A DNA stretch of 64,000 nucleotides from positions 5,332,001 through 5,396,000 of the forward strand of contig NZ_CP108474.1 in assembly GCF_036226445.1 (NCBI RefSeq), in the 5' to 3' direction. The notes below the pieces were generated by a model. It ran no database searches, was not told where the DNA came from, and was given only the letters and a program-made list of their open reading frames with translations. Every line of letters begins with the position of its first letter. The stretch's first letter is position 1. The translations under genes were made by a program, and so were the position numbers. The DNA is from Streptomyces sp. NBC_01255 (GTDB taxonomy: Bacteria; Actinomycetota; Actinomycetes; Streptomycetales; Streptomycetaceae). Positions 51,372-59,486 of the stretch are shown here, in pieces.

Positions 51372-52796
51372 ATGGCAACGGCGCCCAGCGTCTCGTATTC
51401 GATGACGGTCCGGCTGGAGGTTCCCGCGAGCGGAACCGCGGTCTCCCAGCTCACCACGGCGGTGGAGTCCCACGGCGGATCCGTCACCGGCCTCGACGTG
51501 ACCGCCTCCGGCCACGAGAAGCTGCGGATCGACGTCACCATCGCCGCGACCTCCACGGCGCACGCCGACGAGATCGTCGAGCAGCTCCGCACCATCGAGG
51601 GTGTCGTCCTCGGCAAGGTCTCCGACCGTACGTTCCTGATGCACCTCGGCGGCAAGATCGAGATGGCGTCCAAGCACCCCATCCGGAACCGTGACGACCT
51701 CTCGATGATCTACACGCCGGGCGTCGCCCGGGTGTGCATGGCGATCGCCGAGAACCCCGAGGACGCCCGCCGCCTCACCATCAAGCGCAACACCGTCGCG
51801 GTCGTCACCGACGGCTCCGCCGTCCTCGGCCTCGGCAACATCGGCCCGATGGCCGCCATGCCGGTCATGGAGGGCAAGGCCGCCCTCTTCAAGCGCTTCG
51901 CCGACATCGACGCCTGGCCGCTCTGCCTCGACACCCAGGACACCGACGAGATCGTCGCGATCGTCAAGGCGATCGCCCCCGGCTTCGCGGGCATCAACCT
52001 GGAGGACATCTCGGCGCCCCGCTGCTTCGAGATCGAGGCCCGGCTGCGCGAGGCCCTCGACATCCCCGTCTTCCACGACGACCAGCACGGCACGGCCATC
52101 GTCGTCCTCGCCGCCCTCACCAACGCGCTGCGCGTGGTGAGCAAGGGCATCGGTGACGTACGGGTCGTCATGTCCGGTGCCGGCGCGGCCGGTACGGCCA
52201 TCCTCAAGCTGCTCATCGCGGCGGGCGTCAAGCACGCCGTCGTCGCCGACATCCAGGGCGTCGTGCACGCGGACCGCGCGGACCTCGTGGACGCCCCGGC
52301 CGACTCGCCGCTGCGCTGGATCGCCGACAACACCAACCCCGAGGGCGTCACCGGCACCCTCAAGCAGGCCGTCGTCGGCGCGGACGTCTTCATCGGCGTG
52401 TCGGCCCCGAACCTGCTGGGCGCCGAGGACGTCGCCGCCATGGCGGAGGGCGCCATCGTGTTCGCGCTCGCGAACCCCGACCCGGAGGTCGACCCGGCCG
52501 CCGCGCGCCAGACGGCCGCCGTCGTCGCCACGGGCCGCTCGGACTTCCCGAACCAGATCAACAACGTGCTGGTCTTCCCGGGTGTCTTCCGCGGCCTCCT
52601 CGACGCCCAGTCCCGTACCGTCAACACGGAGATGATGCTGGCGGCGGCCTCGGCCCTCGCCGACGTCGTCACCGAGGACGAGCTCAACCCGAACTACATC
52701 ATCCCGTCGGTCTTCAACGACAAGGTCGCGGGCGCGGTCGCCGGAGCCGTGCGCACCGCGGCCAAGGCCGCGGGCGCGGGGTCGAACGGGCGTTGA
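51372..52796 (+). CDS. NAD(P)-dependent malic enzyme with N-terminal ACT domain
   Basis: The enzyme converts malate to pyruvate and CO2 and links the TCA cycle to pyruvate. It is 474 residues. An ACT-like domain (about 8-90; YSMTVRLEVPASGTAVSQLT) suggests allosteric control by an amino acid or metabolite. The malic core has SMIYTPGVARVC, NTVAVVTDGSAVLGLGNIGP with the catalytic KxxL region (MEGKAALFKRFADIDA), metal site INLEDISAPRCFEIE and HDDQHGTAIVVLAAL, and a Rossmann GAGAAGTAILKLL. ATG 51372 is the only sensible start. The long structured leader suggests RNA-level control. Confidence 0.94.
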   Translation: MATAPSVSYSMTVRLEVPASGTAVSQLTTAVESHGGSVTGLDVTASGHEKLRIDVTIAATSTAHADEIVEQLRTIEGVVLGKVSDRTFLMHLGGKIEMASKHPIRNRDDLSMIYTPGVARVCMAIAENPEDARRLTIKRNTVAVVTDGSAVLGLGNIGPMAAMPVMEGKAALFKRFADIDAWPLCLDTQDTDEIVAIVKAIAPGFAGINLEDISAPRCFEIEARLREALDIPVFHDDQHGTAIVVLAALTNALRVVSKGIGDVRVVMSGAGAAGTAILKLLIAAGVKHAVVADIQGVVHADRADLVDAPADSPLRWIADNTNPEGVTGTLKQAVVGADVFIGVSAPNLLGAEDVAAMAEGAIVFALANPDPEVDPAAARQTAAVVATGRSDFPNQINNVLVFPGVFRGLLDAQSRTVNTEMMLAAASALADVVTEDELNPNYIIPSVFNDKVAGAVAGAVRTAAKAAGAGSNGR

Positions 52797-53156
52797 CGCC
52801 GTGTGCCGGGCGCGCGCCGACCGTACGTGTCGAGCGCGCGCTGACGGCGCGTCGCGATTCGCGATGCCGCAAACCCGCCTTTAGGGTGGCTTTTCGGCTC
52901 CGCACGGAAATCGTGGAGTCGACGGAACGTCACCACCACGGGGCTCCGGCGCTTTTCGTGTGACCCCAGGGGGTGCCGGATTGGCGTTCCCGCCGCTGGT
53001 GGGGGCAGGATGCGTGTTTGGGCGCGAGGGTCTGTCATTAGACCCGGGTCCGGGGACTGTCCGAAGGCCCTGGCAGCATCGGCTTCGCTGTACCCAATCA
53101 CGCGGCTTCCGCCGCGTGGCACGCCTCACAGGCAAGAAGAACACGGGAGTAACAAC
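52797..53156 (+). promoter_or_regulatory. 360-bp noncoding region before HU gene
   Basis: It contains TCGCGA-T-TCGCGA (52852-52864), an imperfect GGCTCC/GGAGTC stem around 52898-52922 that may end the malic enzyme transcript, a -10-like TTAGAC (53038-53043) for hup, and an 8-bp leader hairpin CACGCGGC/GCCGCGTG (53099-53118) before the ribosome site. No ORF is credible. Confidence 0.4.
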
Positions 53157-53438
53157 ATGAACCGCAGTGAGCTGGTGGCCGCCCTGGCCGACCGCGCCGA
53201 GGTGACCCGCAAGGACGCCGACGCCGTGCTGGCCGCTCTCGCCGAGACCGTCGGTGAGGTCGTCGCCAAGGGCGACGAGAAGGTCACCATCCCCGGCTTC
53301 CTGACCTTCGAGCGCACCCACCGTGCCGCTCGCACCGCTCGTAACCCGCAGACCGGCGACCCGATCAACATCCCGGCCGGCTACAGCGTGAAGGTCTCCG
53401 CGGGCTCGAAGCTCAAGGAAGCCGCCAAGGGCAAGTAA
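53157..53438 (+). CDS. hup: DNA-binding protein HU
   Basis: A histone-like nucleoid protein of 93 residues, the short HU form without the Lys/Ala-rich tail of the second Streptomyces HU (HupS). It starts MNRSELVAALADRAEVTRKD and has the DNA-binding beta-arm region RTARNPQTGDPINIPAG and the closing KVSAGSKLKEAAKGK. GGGAG lies 7 nt before ATG 53157. It is followed by a 15-bp terminator and is monocistronic. Upstream of the ribosome site there is an 8-bp hairpin in the leader. Confidence 0.96.
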   Translation: MNRSELVAALADRAEVTRKDADAVLAALAETVGEVVAKGDEKVTIPGFLTFERTHRAARTARNPQTGDPINIPAGYSVKVSAGSKLKEAAKGK

Positions 53439-53474
53439 GGCCGCCAAGGCCGCGTAAGCAGCCTGGAGGCGCAG

Positions 53475-53511
53475 AAAGGGCGGCCACCCTGTCAGGGGGT
53501 GGCCGCCCTTT
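53475..53511 (+). terminator. Terminator after hup
   Basis: AAAGGGCGGCCACCC (53475-53489), 7-nt loop, GGGTGGCCGCCCTTT (53497-53511). The 15-bp stem is perfect and is followed by CGTTTG. Confidence 0.9.
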
Positions 53512-53531
53512 CGTTTGCGCCTCAGAAGGCG

Positions 53532-53559
53532 CTGTACGGGCCTCGGGAGGCCCGTACAG
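53532..53559 (-). terminator. Terminator after murA
   Basis: CTGTACGGGCCTC (53532-53544) and GAGGCCCGTACAG (53547-53559) pair around GG. It is 6 bp beyond the murA stop on the minus strand. Confidence 0.8.
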
Positions 53560-53564
53560 TCCTG

Positions 53565-54905
53565 CTAGACCAGTGCGCTGCCCGGAAGCTCGACCTTCGC
53601 GCCCAGCTCGACGAGCTTCTCCATGAAGTTCTCGTAGCCGCGGTTGATCAGCTCGATGCCGTGGACCCGGGACGTGCCCTGGGCCGCCAGGGCCGCGATC
53701 AGGTACGAGAAGCCGCCGCGCAGGTCGGGGATGACCAGGTCGGCACCCTGGAGCTTCGTCGGGCCGCTCACGACCGCCGAGTGCAGGAAGTTGCGCTGGC
53801 CGAAGCGGCAGTCGGAGCCGCCCAGGCACTCGGGGTAGAGCTGGATGTGCGCGCCCATCTGGTTCAGCGCGGAGGTGAAGCCGAGACGCGACTCGTACAC
53901 CGTCTCGTGGACGATGGAGAGGCCCGAGGCCTGCGTCAGGGCCACGACCAGCGGCTGCTGCCAGTCCGTCTGGAAGCCGGGGTGCACGTCCGTCTCCAGG
54001 GCGATCGCGTTGAGCGAGCCGCCCGGGTGCCAGAAGCGGATGCCCTCGTCGTCGATCTCGAAGGCGCCACCCACCTTCCGGTACGTGTTGAGGAAGGTCA
54101 TCATCGAGCGCTGCTGGGCGCCGCGCACGTAGATGTTGCCCTCGGTCGCCAGCGCCGCCGACGCCCAGGAGGCCGCCTCCAGGCGGTCCGGGAGCGCCCG
54201 GTGGGTGTAGCCGTCGAGGCGGTCGACACCGGTGATCCGGATGGTCCGGTCGGTGTCCATGGAGATGATCGCGCCCATCTTCTGCAGTACGCAGATGAGG
54301 TCCTCGATCTCGGGCTCCACGGCCGCGTTCGACAGCTCGGTGACGCCCTCGGCGAGCACCGCCGTCAACAGCACCTGCTCGGTCGAGCCGACCGAGGGGT
54401 ACGGGAGGCGGATCTTGCAACCGCGAAGACGCTGGGGGGCCTCCAGGTACTGACCGTCGTCCCGCTTCTCGATCGTGGCGCCGAACTGGCGCAGCACGTC
54501 GAAGTGGAAGTCGATCGGCCGGCCGCCGATGTCGCAGCCGCCGAGGCCCGGGATGAAGGCGTGGCCCAGGCGGTGCAGCAGCGGGCCGCAGAACAGGATC
54601 GGGATGCGGGACGAGCCGGCGTGCGCGTCGATGTCGGCGACGTTCGCGGACTCCACGTGCGTCGGGTCGAGGACGAGTTCGCCGGGCTCCTCGCCCGGAC
54701 GGACCGTCACCCCGTGCAGCTGGAGCAGTCCGCGGACCACGCGGACGTCACGGATGTCGGGAACGTTGCGCAGTCGGCTGGGACCGCTGCCGAGCAGGGC
54801 GGCGACCATCGCCTTGGGCACGAGGTTCTTCGCGCCGCGGACGCGGATCTCGCCCTCCAGCGGGGTTCCGCCGTGGACAAGCAGGACATCGTCTGTGCCG
54901 GTCAT
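53565..54905 (-). CDS. murA: UDP-N-acetylglucosamine 1-carboxyvinyltransferase MurA
   Basis: MurA catalyses the first committed step of peptidoglycan synthesis, adding enolpyruvate to UDP-GlcNAc. It is 446 residues. The N-terminal substrate loop is GGTPLEGEIRVRGAKNLVPK with the conserved Lys-Asn. The catalytic loop GLGGCDIGGRPIDFHFDVLR keeps the active-site Cys that fosfomycin alkylates. ALPDRLEAASWASAALATEG and the C-terminal QLYPECLGGSDCRFGQRNF are conserved. ATG 54905 is the only sensible start. It converges on hup with two terminators between. Confidence 0.96.
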   Translation of the reverse strand: MTGTDDVLLVHGGTPLEGEIRVRGAKNLVPKAMVAALLGSGPSRLRNVPDIRDVRVVRGLLQLHGVTVRPGEEPGELVLDPTHVESANVADIDAHAGSSRIPILFCGPLLHRLGHAFIPGLGGCDIGGRPIDFHFDVLRQFGATIEKRDDGQYLEAPQRLRGCKIRLPYPSVGSTEQVLLTAVLAEGVTELSNAAVEPEIEDLICVLQKMGAIISMDTDRTIRITGVDRLDGYTHRALPDRLEAASWASAALATEGNIYVRGAQQRSMMTFLNTYRKVGGAFEIDDEGIRFWHPGGSLNAIALETDVHPGFQTDWQQPLVVALTQASGLSIVHETVYESRLGFTSALNQMGAHIQLYPECLGGSDCRFGQRNFLHSAVVSGPTKLQGADLVIPDLRGGFSYLIAALAAQGTSRVHGIELINRGYENFMEKLVELGAKVELPGSALV

Positions 54906-55191
54906 GAATCTCGCGTTCCGGTGGGGTCGGTCGGGTGGCCAGAGAAAAGGGTAAGGGGCCATGAGACCCCTTTCGGGTGTGTCGGGGGGTCTGGCAGATG
55001 TAATGAATTCGGCACAACACCCTCTGTTCCCGTGATCTTGCGGAGCGTCACCGTCCGCTTGTGCCGGTTCGTCCACGCGGGAAGAGCCCCCGCGCCCTTC
55101 TGAACTGCGAAGGCCGTCGACTTCCCGCCACCGCGCCCCGATCGCCCCCGACAGTGCCCGCGAACGCCGAAGATGCGGGATCATGTGTCGC

Positions 55192-55752
55192 ATGACCGAG
55201 GTGTCCTCGCTCACAGGACGGCTGCTCGTGGCCACCCCCGCGCTGGCGGACCCGAATTTCGACCGCGCGGTCGTCCTGCTGCTCGACCACGACGACGAGG
55301 GCTCGCTCGGCGTGGTCCTCAACCGGCCGACGCCGGTGACCGTCGGCGACATCCTCGCGCCCTGGGCCGGACTCGCCGGCGAGCCCGGCGTCGTCTTCCA
55401 GGGCGGCCCCGTCTCGCTCGACGCGGCGCTCGGCGTCGCCGTGATCCCCGGCGACGAGGGCCCCCTCGGCTGGCGGCGGGTGTTCGGGGCGATCGGCCTC
55501 GTCGACCTGGAAGCCCCGCCCGAGCTGCTCGGACCGGCCCTCGGCTCCCTGCGGATCTTCGCCGGGTACGCCGGCTGGGGCCCCGGCCAACTGGAGTCCG
55601 AGCTGGGCGACGGAGCCTGGTACGTGGTCGAGTCGGAGCCCGGCGACGTCTCCGCGCCGCACCCCGAGACCCTCTGGCGGCAAGTGCTGCGCCGCCAGCG
55701 CGGCGAGCTCGCCATGATCGCGACGTACCCCGACGACCCGTCCCTCAACTGA
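55192..55752 (+). CDS. AlgH/DUF179 family protein (YqgE-like)
   Basis: A 186-residue protein of the AlgH (DUF179) family. Conserved stretches are LTGRLLVATPALADPNFDRA, VVLLLDHDDEGSLGVVLNRP, VFQGGPVS and FAGYAGWGPGQLESEL. The biochemical role is unsettled in all bacteria; the name derives from a proposed alginate regulator. ATG 55192 gives the usual N-terminus, and ATG 55183 would add three residues. It is next to murA and divergent from it, with 286 bp between, and precedes the DUF3039 gene by 30 bp. Confidence 0.92.
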   Translation: MTEVSSLTGRLLVATPALADPNFDRAVVLLLDHDDEGSLGVVLNRPTPVTVGDILAPWAGLAGEPGVVFQGGPVSLDAALGVAVIPGDEGPLGWRRVFGAIGLVDLEAPPELLGPALGSLRIFAGYAGWGPGQLESELGDGAWYVVESEPGDVSAPHPETLWRQVLRRQRGELAMIATYPDDPSLN

Positions 55753-55782
55753 CCCCCACGGCTTTCAGTACCCTTGGCGGTT

Positions 55783-56070
55783 ATGAGCACTCTCGAGCCC
55801 GAGCGCGGGGCAGGTACGGGAACCCTCGTGGAGCCGACTCCGCAGGTGTCCCACGGTGACGGCGACCACGAGCGCTACGCCCACTACGTCCAGAAGGACA
55901 AGATCATGGCGAGCGCCCTCGACGGGACTCCCGTCGTGGCGCTGTGCGGGAAGGTCTGGGTGCCGGGGCGCGACCCCAAGAAGTACCCGGTCTGTCCCAT
56001 GTGCAAGGAGATCTACGAGTCCATGGGCGCCGGCGGTGGCGACAAGGACAAGGGCGGCAAGGACAAGTAA
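55783..56070 (+). CDS. DUF3039 family protein
   Basis: A 95-residue actinobacterial protein of unknown function. The conserved core is ERYAHYVQKDKIMASALDGT then VVALCGKVWVPGRDPKKYPV and CPMCKEIYESM. Three Cys (one in LCGK, two in CPMC) and nearby His may bind zinc. The tail is Gly/Lys/Asp-rich. ATG 55783 gives the family N-terminus. It is close behind the AlgH gene and probably cotranscribed; a 20-bp terminator follows. Confidence 0.9.
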   Translation: MSTLEPERGAGTGTLVEPTPQVSHGDGDHERYAHYVQKDKIMASALDGTPVVALCGKVWVPGRDPKKYPVCPMCKEIYESMGAGGGDKDKGGKDK

Positions 56071-56100
56071 GCGGGGATCCCTCGGGTCCTGACGTCGGGG

Positions 56101-56144
56101 ACGGCCCCCGTCGCGCGTGCTTCGGCACGCGTGACGGGGGCCGT
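56101..56144 (+). terminator. Terminator with UUCG loop after DUF3039 gene
   Basis: The 20-nt arms at 56101-56120 and 56125-56144 pair with one G-U pair around TTCG (stem begins ACGGCCCCCG). It is followed by TTCGCGTTTC. Confidence 0.92.
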
Positions 56145-56226
56145 TTCGCGTTTCCCGGGCGCCTCGGCCTCTTCCCGGCCGCCTCGCCGTTGCACAGGGT
56201 GCTTTCGCCGGTCACGGAGTGGTTGA

Positions 56227-56242
56227 GGTGGTCGAGACCTCT
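56227..56242. promoter_or_regulatory. DasR-like operator (dre) before amino-sugar operon
   Basis: GGTGGTCGAGACCTCT matches 13 of 16 positions of the DasR consensus A(C/G)TGGTCTAGACCA(C/G)T, keeping both TGGTC/GACC half-sites. It lies 99 bp before the binding-protein ATG. DasR is the GlcNAc-responsive GntR repressor of chitin and amino-sugar genes in Streptomyces, which fits the operon content. Confidence 0.55.
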
Positions 56243-56340
56243 TGTCGGCTCACCGGAAGCACGCCTAACCTCACGCGTGTTGTGCAGAACGAAACGCGCA
56301 TTGCGCATGTTGCAACGCACGCATCCGGAGGGGATCCGCC

Positions 56341-57651
56341 ATGAAGCTTCCTGCCAGCCTCGCCGCCACCGCCGCCGTACTCCTGCTCGCGGGCCTCACC
56401 GCCACCGCCTGCGCGCCCCAACCGCAGACGGCGCACGGCAAGGCCGCGGCGGACGAGAAGAGCGGCACCCTACGCGTCTGGCTGTTCCAGGAGGTGAGCA
56501 ACAAGCCCAAGGAGCAGGTCGTCGACCAGGCCGTCGCCGCCTTCGAGAAGCGGAACCAGGGCGCGAAGGTCGAGATCGAGTACATCCCCGTCGAGACCCG
56601 CGCCCAGCGCGTCAAGGCCGCGTTCAACGACCCCGAGTCCGCGCCCGACCTCATCGAGTACGGCAACACCGACACCGCCGGATACGTCAAGGACGGCGGA
56701 CTCGCCGACATCAGCGCCGAGTTCGCGGCCTGGGACGAGGCCAAGGACACCGACCCGACGGCGAAGCAGTCCGTCACCGTCGGCGGCAAGGTCTACGGCG
56801 CCCCGCTCTTCGTCGGCCTCCGCGCCCTCTACTACCGCACCGACGTCTTCAAGGAACTCGGCCTCACCGCCCCCAAGAGCCAGGCCGAACTGATCGCCAC
56901 CGCGAAGAGGATCCGCAAGGCGAAGCCCGACCTGTACGGCATCGCCGTCGGCGGCGCCTACACCTACGGGGCCATGCCCTTCGTCTGGGCGGCGGGCGGC
57001 GAACTCGCGACGGAGAACAACGGCTCCTACAAAGCAGCAGTCAACAGCGAGGCCGCCGTCAAGGGCATCGCCACCTACACCTCGCTCTTCGGCGACGACA
57101 ACTGCCCGGCCGCCAAGTGCGCCCAGATGGGCGGCAACGCGACCGTCACCGCCTTCGCCTCCGGCAAGGCCGCCATGGCCATCGGCGGCGACTTCAGCCA
57201 CGCGGCCGTCGAGGCCGGCACGGTCAAGGGGAAGTACGCGGTCGTCCCGCTGCCCGGCACCGCTCCCGGCTCCATCGCCCCGGCCTTCGCCGGCGGCAAC
57301 AACATCGGCGTCCTCAAGAGCACCTCGCACCGCACCCTCGCCGTCGACCTCCTGAAGTCCCTCACCGGCAAGGACACCCAGGGCAAGCTCTTCGACGCGA
57401 TGGGCTTCCTCCCCACCTACACCGACGTGCGGGCCGCCGCCGCACAGCGCCAGCCCTTCGTGAAGCCCTTCATCGACACCCTCGACGCCGGCACCAAGTT
57501 CGTCCCCGCGTCCCCCGGCTGGGGCCAGATCGACTCCTCCCTCGTCCTGCCGACGATGTTCCAGGAGGTCGTCAGCGGCCGTAAGGACGTCAAGGCGGCG
57601 GCCGACGACGCCGCGAAGAAGATGGACGCGGCCTTCACGCCGGCGAGCTGA
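56341..57651 (+). CDS. Sugar-binding lipoprotein of ABC importer (probably amino sugar)
   Basis: A 436-residue extracellular solute-binding protein. The signal peptide ends in a lipobox-like ATAC at about residue 24. Family signs are GTLRVWLFQEVSNKPKEQVV, KAAFNDPESAPDLIEYGNTD, YYRTDVFKELGLTAPKSQAE and GKAAMAIGGDFS-like text. The start ATG 56341 follows GGAGGGGATCCGCC. The ligand is inferred from the operon: two permeases and a GH20 N-acetylhexosaminidase follow, and a DasR-like site precedes, so chitobiose or related GlcNAc oligomers are likely. No ATPase is encoded. Confidence 0.9.
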   Translation: MKLPASLAATAAVLLLAGLTATACAPQPQTAHGKAAADEKSGTLRVWLFQEVSNKPKEQVVDQAVAAFEKRNQGAKVEIEYIPVETRAQRVKAAFNDPESAPDLIEYGNTDTAGYVKDGGLADISAEFAAWDEAKDTDPTAKQSVTVGGKVYGAPLFVGLRALYYRTDVFKELGLTAPKSQAELIATAKRIRKAKPDLYGIAVGGAYTYGAMPFVWAAGGELATENNGSYKAAVNSEAAVKGIATYTSLFGDDNCPAAKCAQMGGNATVTAFASGKAAMAIGGDFSHAAVEAGTVKGKYAVVPLPGTAPGSIAPAFAGGNNIGVLKSTSHRTLAVDLLKSLTGKDTQGKLFDAMGFLPTYTDVRAAAAQRQPFVKPFIDTLDAGTKFVPASPGWGQIDSSLVLPTMFQEVVSGRKDVKAAADDAAKKMDAAFTPAS

Positions 57652-57656
57652 GACGC

Positions 57657-58625
57657 GTGACGACCCAGATCGAGCTCACGGAGAAGCGGACCGGCACGAC
57701 CGCGCGCCCGGCCCCCCGGCGCGGCGCGCGGACCCCCCGCACCGCCCGGCGCACCAGCGCCTGGACCCCCTGGCTGTACCTCCTGCCCGCCCTCGCCGTC
57801 ATCGGCGGACTCCTCGTCTACCCCGTCTACCAGCTGGGCCTCATCTCCTTCCTGGAGTACACCCAGGCCCAGGTCAGCGGCGGCGAACCCACGTCCTTCA
57901 AGGGGTTCGGCAACTACACGACCCTCTTCACCGACCCCCAGTTCTGGCAGGTCCTCCTCGCCACCGTCCTCTTCGCCGCCGCCTGCGTCGTCACCACGCT
58001 CGCCGTCGGCTGCGCCCTCGCGGTCCTCCTGACCCGGGTCCGGGCCCTGCCCCGGCTCGCCCTGATGGTGGCCGCGCTCGGCGCCTGGGCCACGCCCGCC
58101 GTCACCGGCTCCACCGTCTGGGTCTTCCTCTTCGACCCCGACTTCGGGCCGGTGAACCGGCTCCTCGGCCTGGGCGACTTCTCCTGGACGTACGGGCGGT
58201 ACAGCGCCTTCGCCCTCGTCCTCCTCGAAGTCGTCTGGTGTTCCTTCCCGTTCGTGATGGTCACCGTCTACGCGGGCATCAAGGCCATCCCGTCCGAGGT
58301 CCTGGAGGCCGCCGCCCTCGACGGCGCCTCGCAGTGGCGGATCTGGCGCTCGGTCATGGCGCCGATGCTCCGGCCGATCCTGGTCGTCGTCACCATCCAG
58401 TCGATCATCTGGGACTTCAAGCTCTTCACCCAGATCTACGTGATGACCAACGGCGGCGGCATCGCCGGCCAGAACCTCGTCCTCAACGTGTACGCGTACC
58501 AGAAGGCCTTCGCCTCGTCCCAGTACAGCCTGGGCTCGGCGATCGGCGTCGTCATGCTGCTGATCCTGCTGGCCGTGACCCTGGTCTACCTGCGGCTCCT
58601 GCGACGCCAGGGAGAAGAACTGTGA
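57657..58625 (+). CDS. ABC sugar permease (MalF type)
   Basis: The first membrane subunit, 322 residues, GTG start 57657 five bases after the binding-protein stop. A basic N-terminal tail precedes helices beginning WLYLLPALAVIGGLLVYPVY. The EAA loop is AIPSEVLEAAALDGASQWRI. TNGGGIAGQNLVLNVYAYQK near the C-terminus is typical of CUT1 permeases for oligosaccharides. No large extracellular insert is present, unlike the MalF-type protein elsewhere in this window. It overlaps the next gene by 4 bp. Confidence 0.93.
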   Translation: MTTQIELTEKRTGTTARPAPRRGARTPRTARRTSAWTPWLYLLPALAVIGGLLVYPVYQLGLISFLEYTQAQVSGGEPTSFKGFGNYTTLFTDPQFWQVLLATVLFAAACVVTTLAVGCALAVLLTRVRALPRLALMVAALGAWATPAVTGSTVWVFLFDPDFGPVNRLLGLGDFSWTYGRYSAFALVLLEVVWCSFPFVMVTVYAGIKAIPSEVLEAAALDGASQWRIWRSVMAPMLRPILVVVTIQSIIWDFKLFTQIYVMTNGGGIAGQNLVLNVYAYQKAFASSQYSLGSAIGVVMLLILLAVTLVYLRLLRRQGEEL

Positions 58626-59482
58626 GCGCCCCGACCTCCTTCCGCATCCGTACCCGGATACGGCGGCCCGGGCGCCTCGCCGCCGAGGCGGTCACGCTCC
58701 TCGTCGCGGCGGCCGTCGCCTTCCCCCTGTACTGGATGGTCCTCTCCGCCCTGAAGCCGGCGGGCGAGATCCAGTCGACCGACCCCCGGCCGTGGACCCT
58801 CTCCCCGTCCCTCGACTCCTTCCGGCGCGTCTTCGACCAGCAGGACTTCGGCCGCTACTTCCTCAACTCGCTCCTGGTGGCGGGCACGGTCGTCCTCGCG
58901 TCCGCGCTCATCGCCTTCCTGGCGGCGACGGCGGTCACCCGGTTCCGCTTCCGGTTCCGGACGACGCTCCTCGTCATGTTCCTGGTCGCCCAGATGGTGC
59001 CGGTCGAGGCCCTCACCATCCCGCTGTTCTTCCTCATGCGGGACTTCGGACAGCTCAACACCCTCGGCTCGCTGATCCTGCCGCACCTCGCCTTCTCGCT
59101 CCCCTTCGCGATCTGGATGCTCCGGGGCTTCGTCAAGGCGGTCCCGGAGGCCCTGGAGGAACAGGCCCAGATCGACGGGGCGAGCCGCACCCGCTTCCTG
59201 TGGCAGATCCTCTTCCCGCTGGTCTTCCCCGGCCTGGTGGCGACGAGCGTCTTCTCGTTCATCTCGACCTGGAACGACTTCCTCTTCGCGAAGTCCTTCA
59301 TCATCAGCGACACCTCGCAGTCGACCCTGCCGATGGCCCTGCTCGTCTTCTTCAAGCCCGACGAGAACGACTGGGGAGGAATCATGGCCGGGTCGACCGT
59401 GATGACGATCCCGGTGCTCGTCTTCTTCGTACTCGTACAGCGCCGCCTGGTCTCCGGACTGGGCGGGGCGGTGAAGGACTGA
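58622..59482 (+). CDS. ABC sugar permease (MalG type)
   Basis: The second membrane subunit, 286 residues. GTG 58622 overlaps the preceding TGA (GTGA). Features are FPLYWMVLSALKPAGEIQST, EAA loop AVPEALEEQAQIDGASRTRF and C-terminal VQRRLVSGLGGAVKD. The first Ala of the classical EAA is replaced by Glu-Glu-Gln (LEEQAQIDGAS), a variant seen in CUT1 permeases. The hydrolase gene starts 5 bp after its stop, so all four genes form one operon. Confidence 0.93.
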   Translation: MSAPTSFRIRTRIRRPGRLAAEAVTLLVAAAVAFPLYWMVLSALKPAGEIQSTDPRPWTLSPSLDSFRRVFDQQDFGRYFLNSLLVAGTVVLASALIAFLAATAVTRFRFRFRTTLLVMFLVAQMVPVEALTIPLFFLMRDFGQLNTLGSLILPHLAFSLPFAIWMLRGFVKAVPEALEEQAQIDGASRTRFLWQILFPLVFPGLVATSVFSFISTWNDFLFAKSFIISDTSQSTLPMALLVFFKPDENDWGGIMAGSTVMTIPVLVFFVLVQRRLVSGLGGAVKD

Positions 59483-59486
59483 CGTG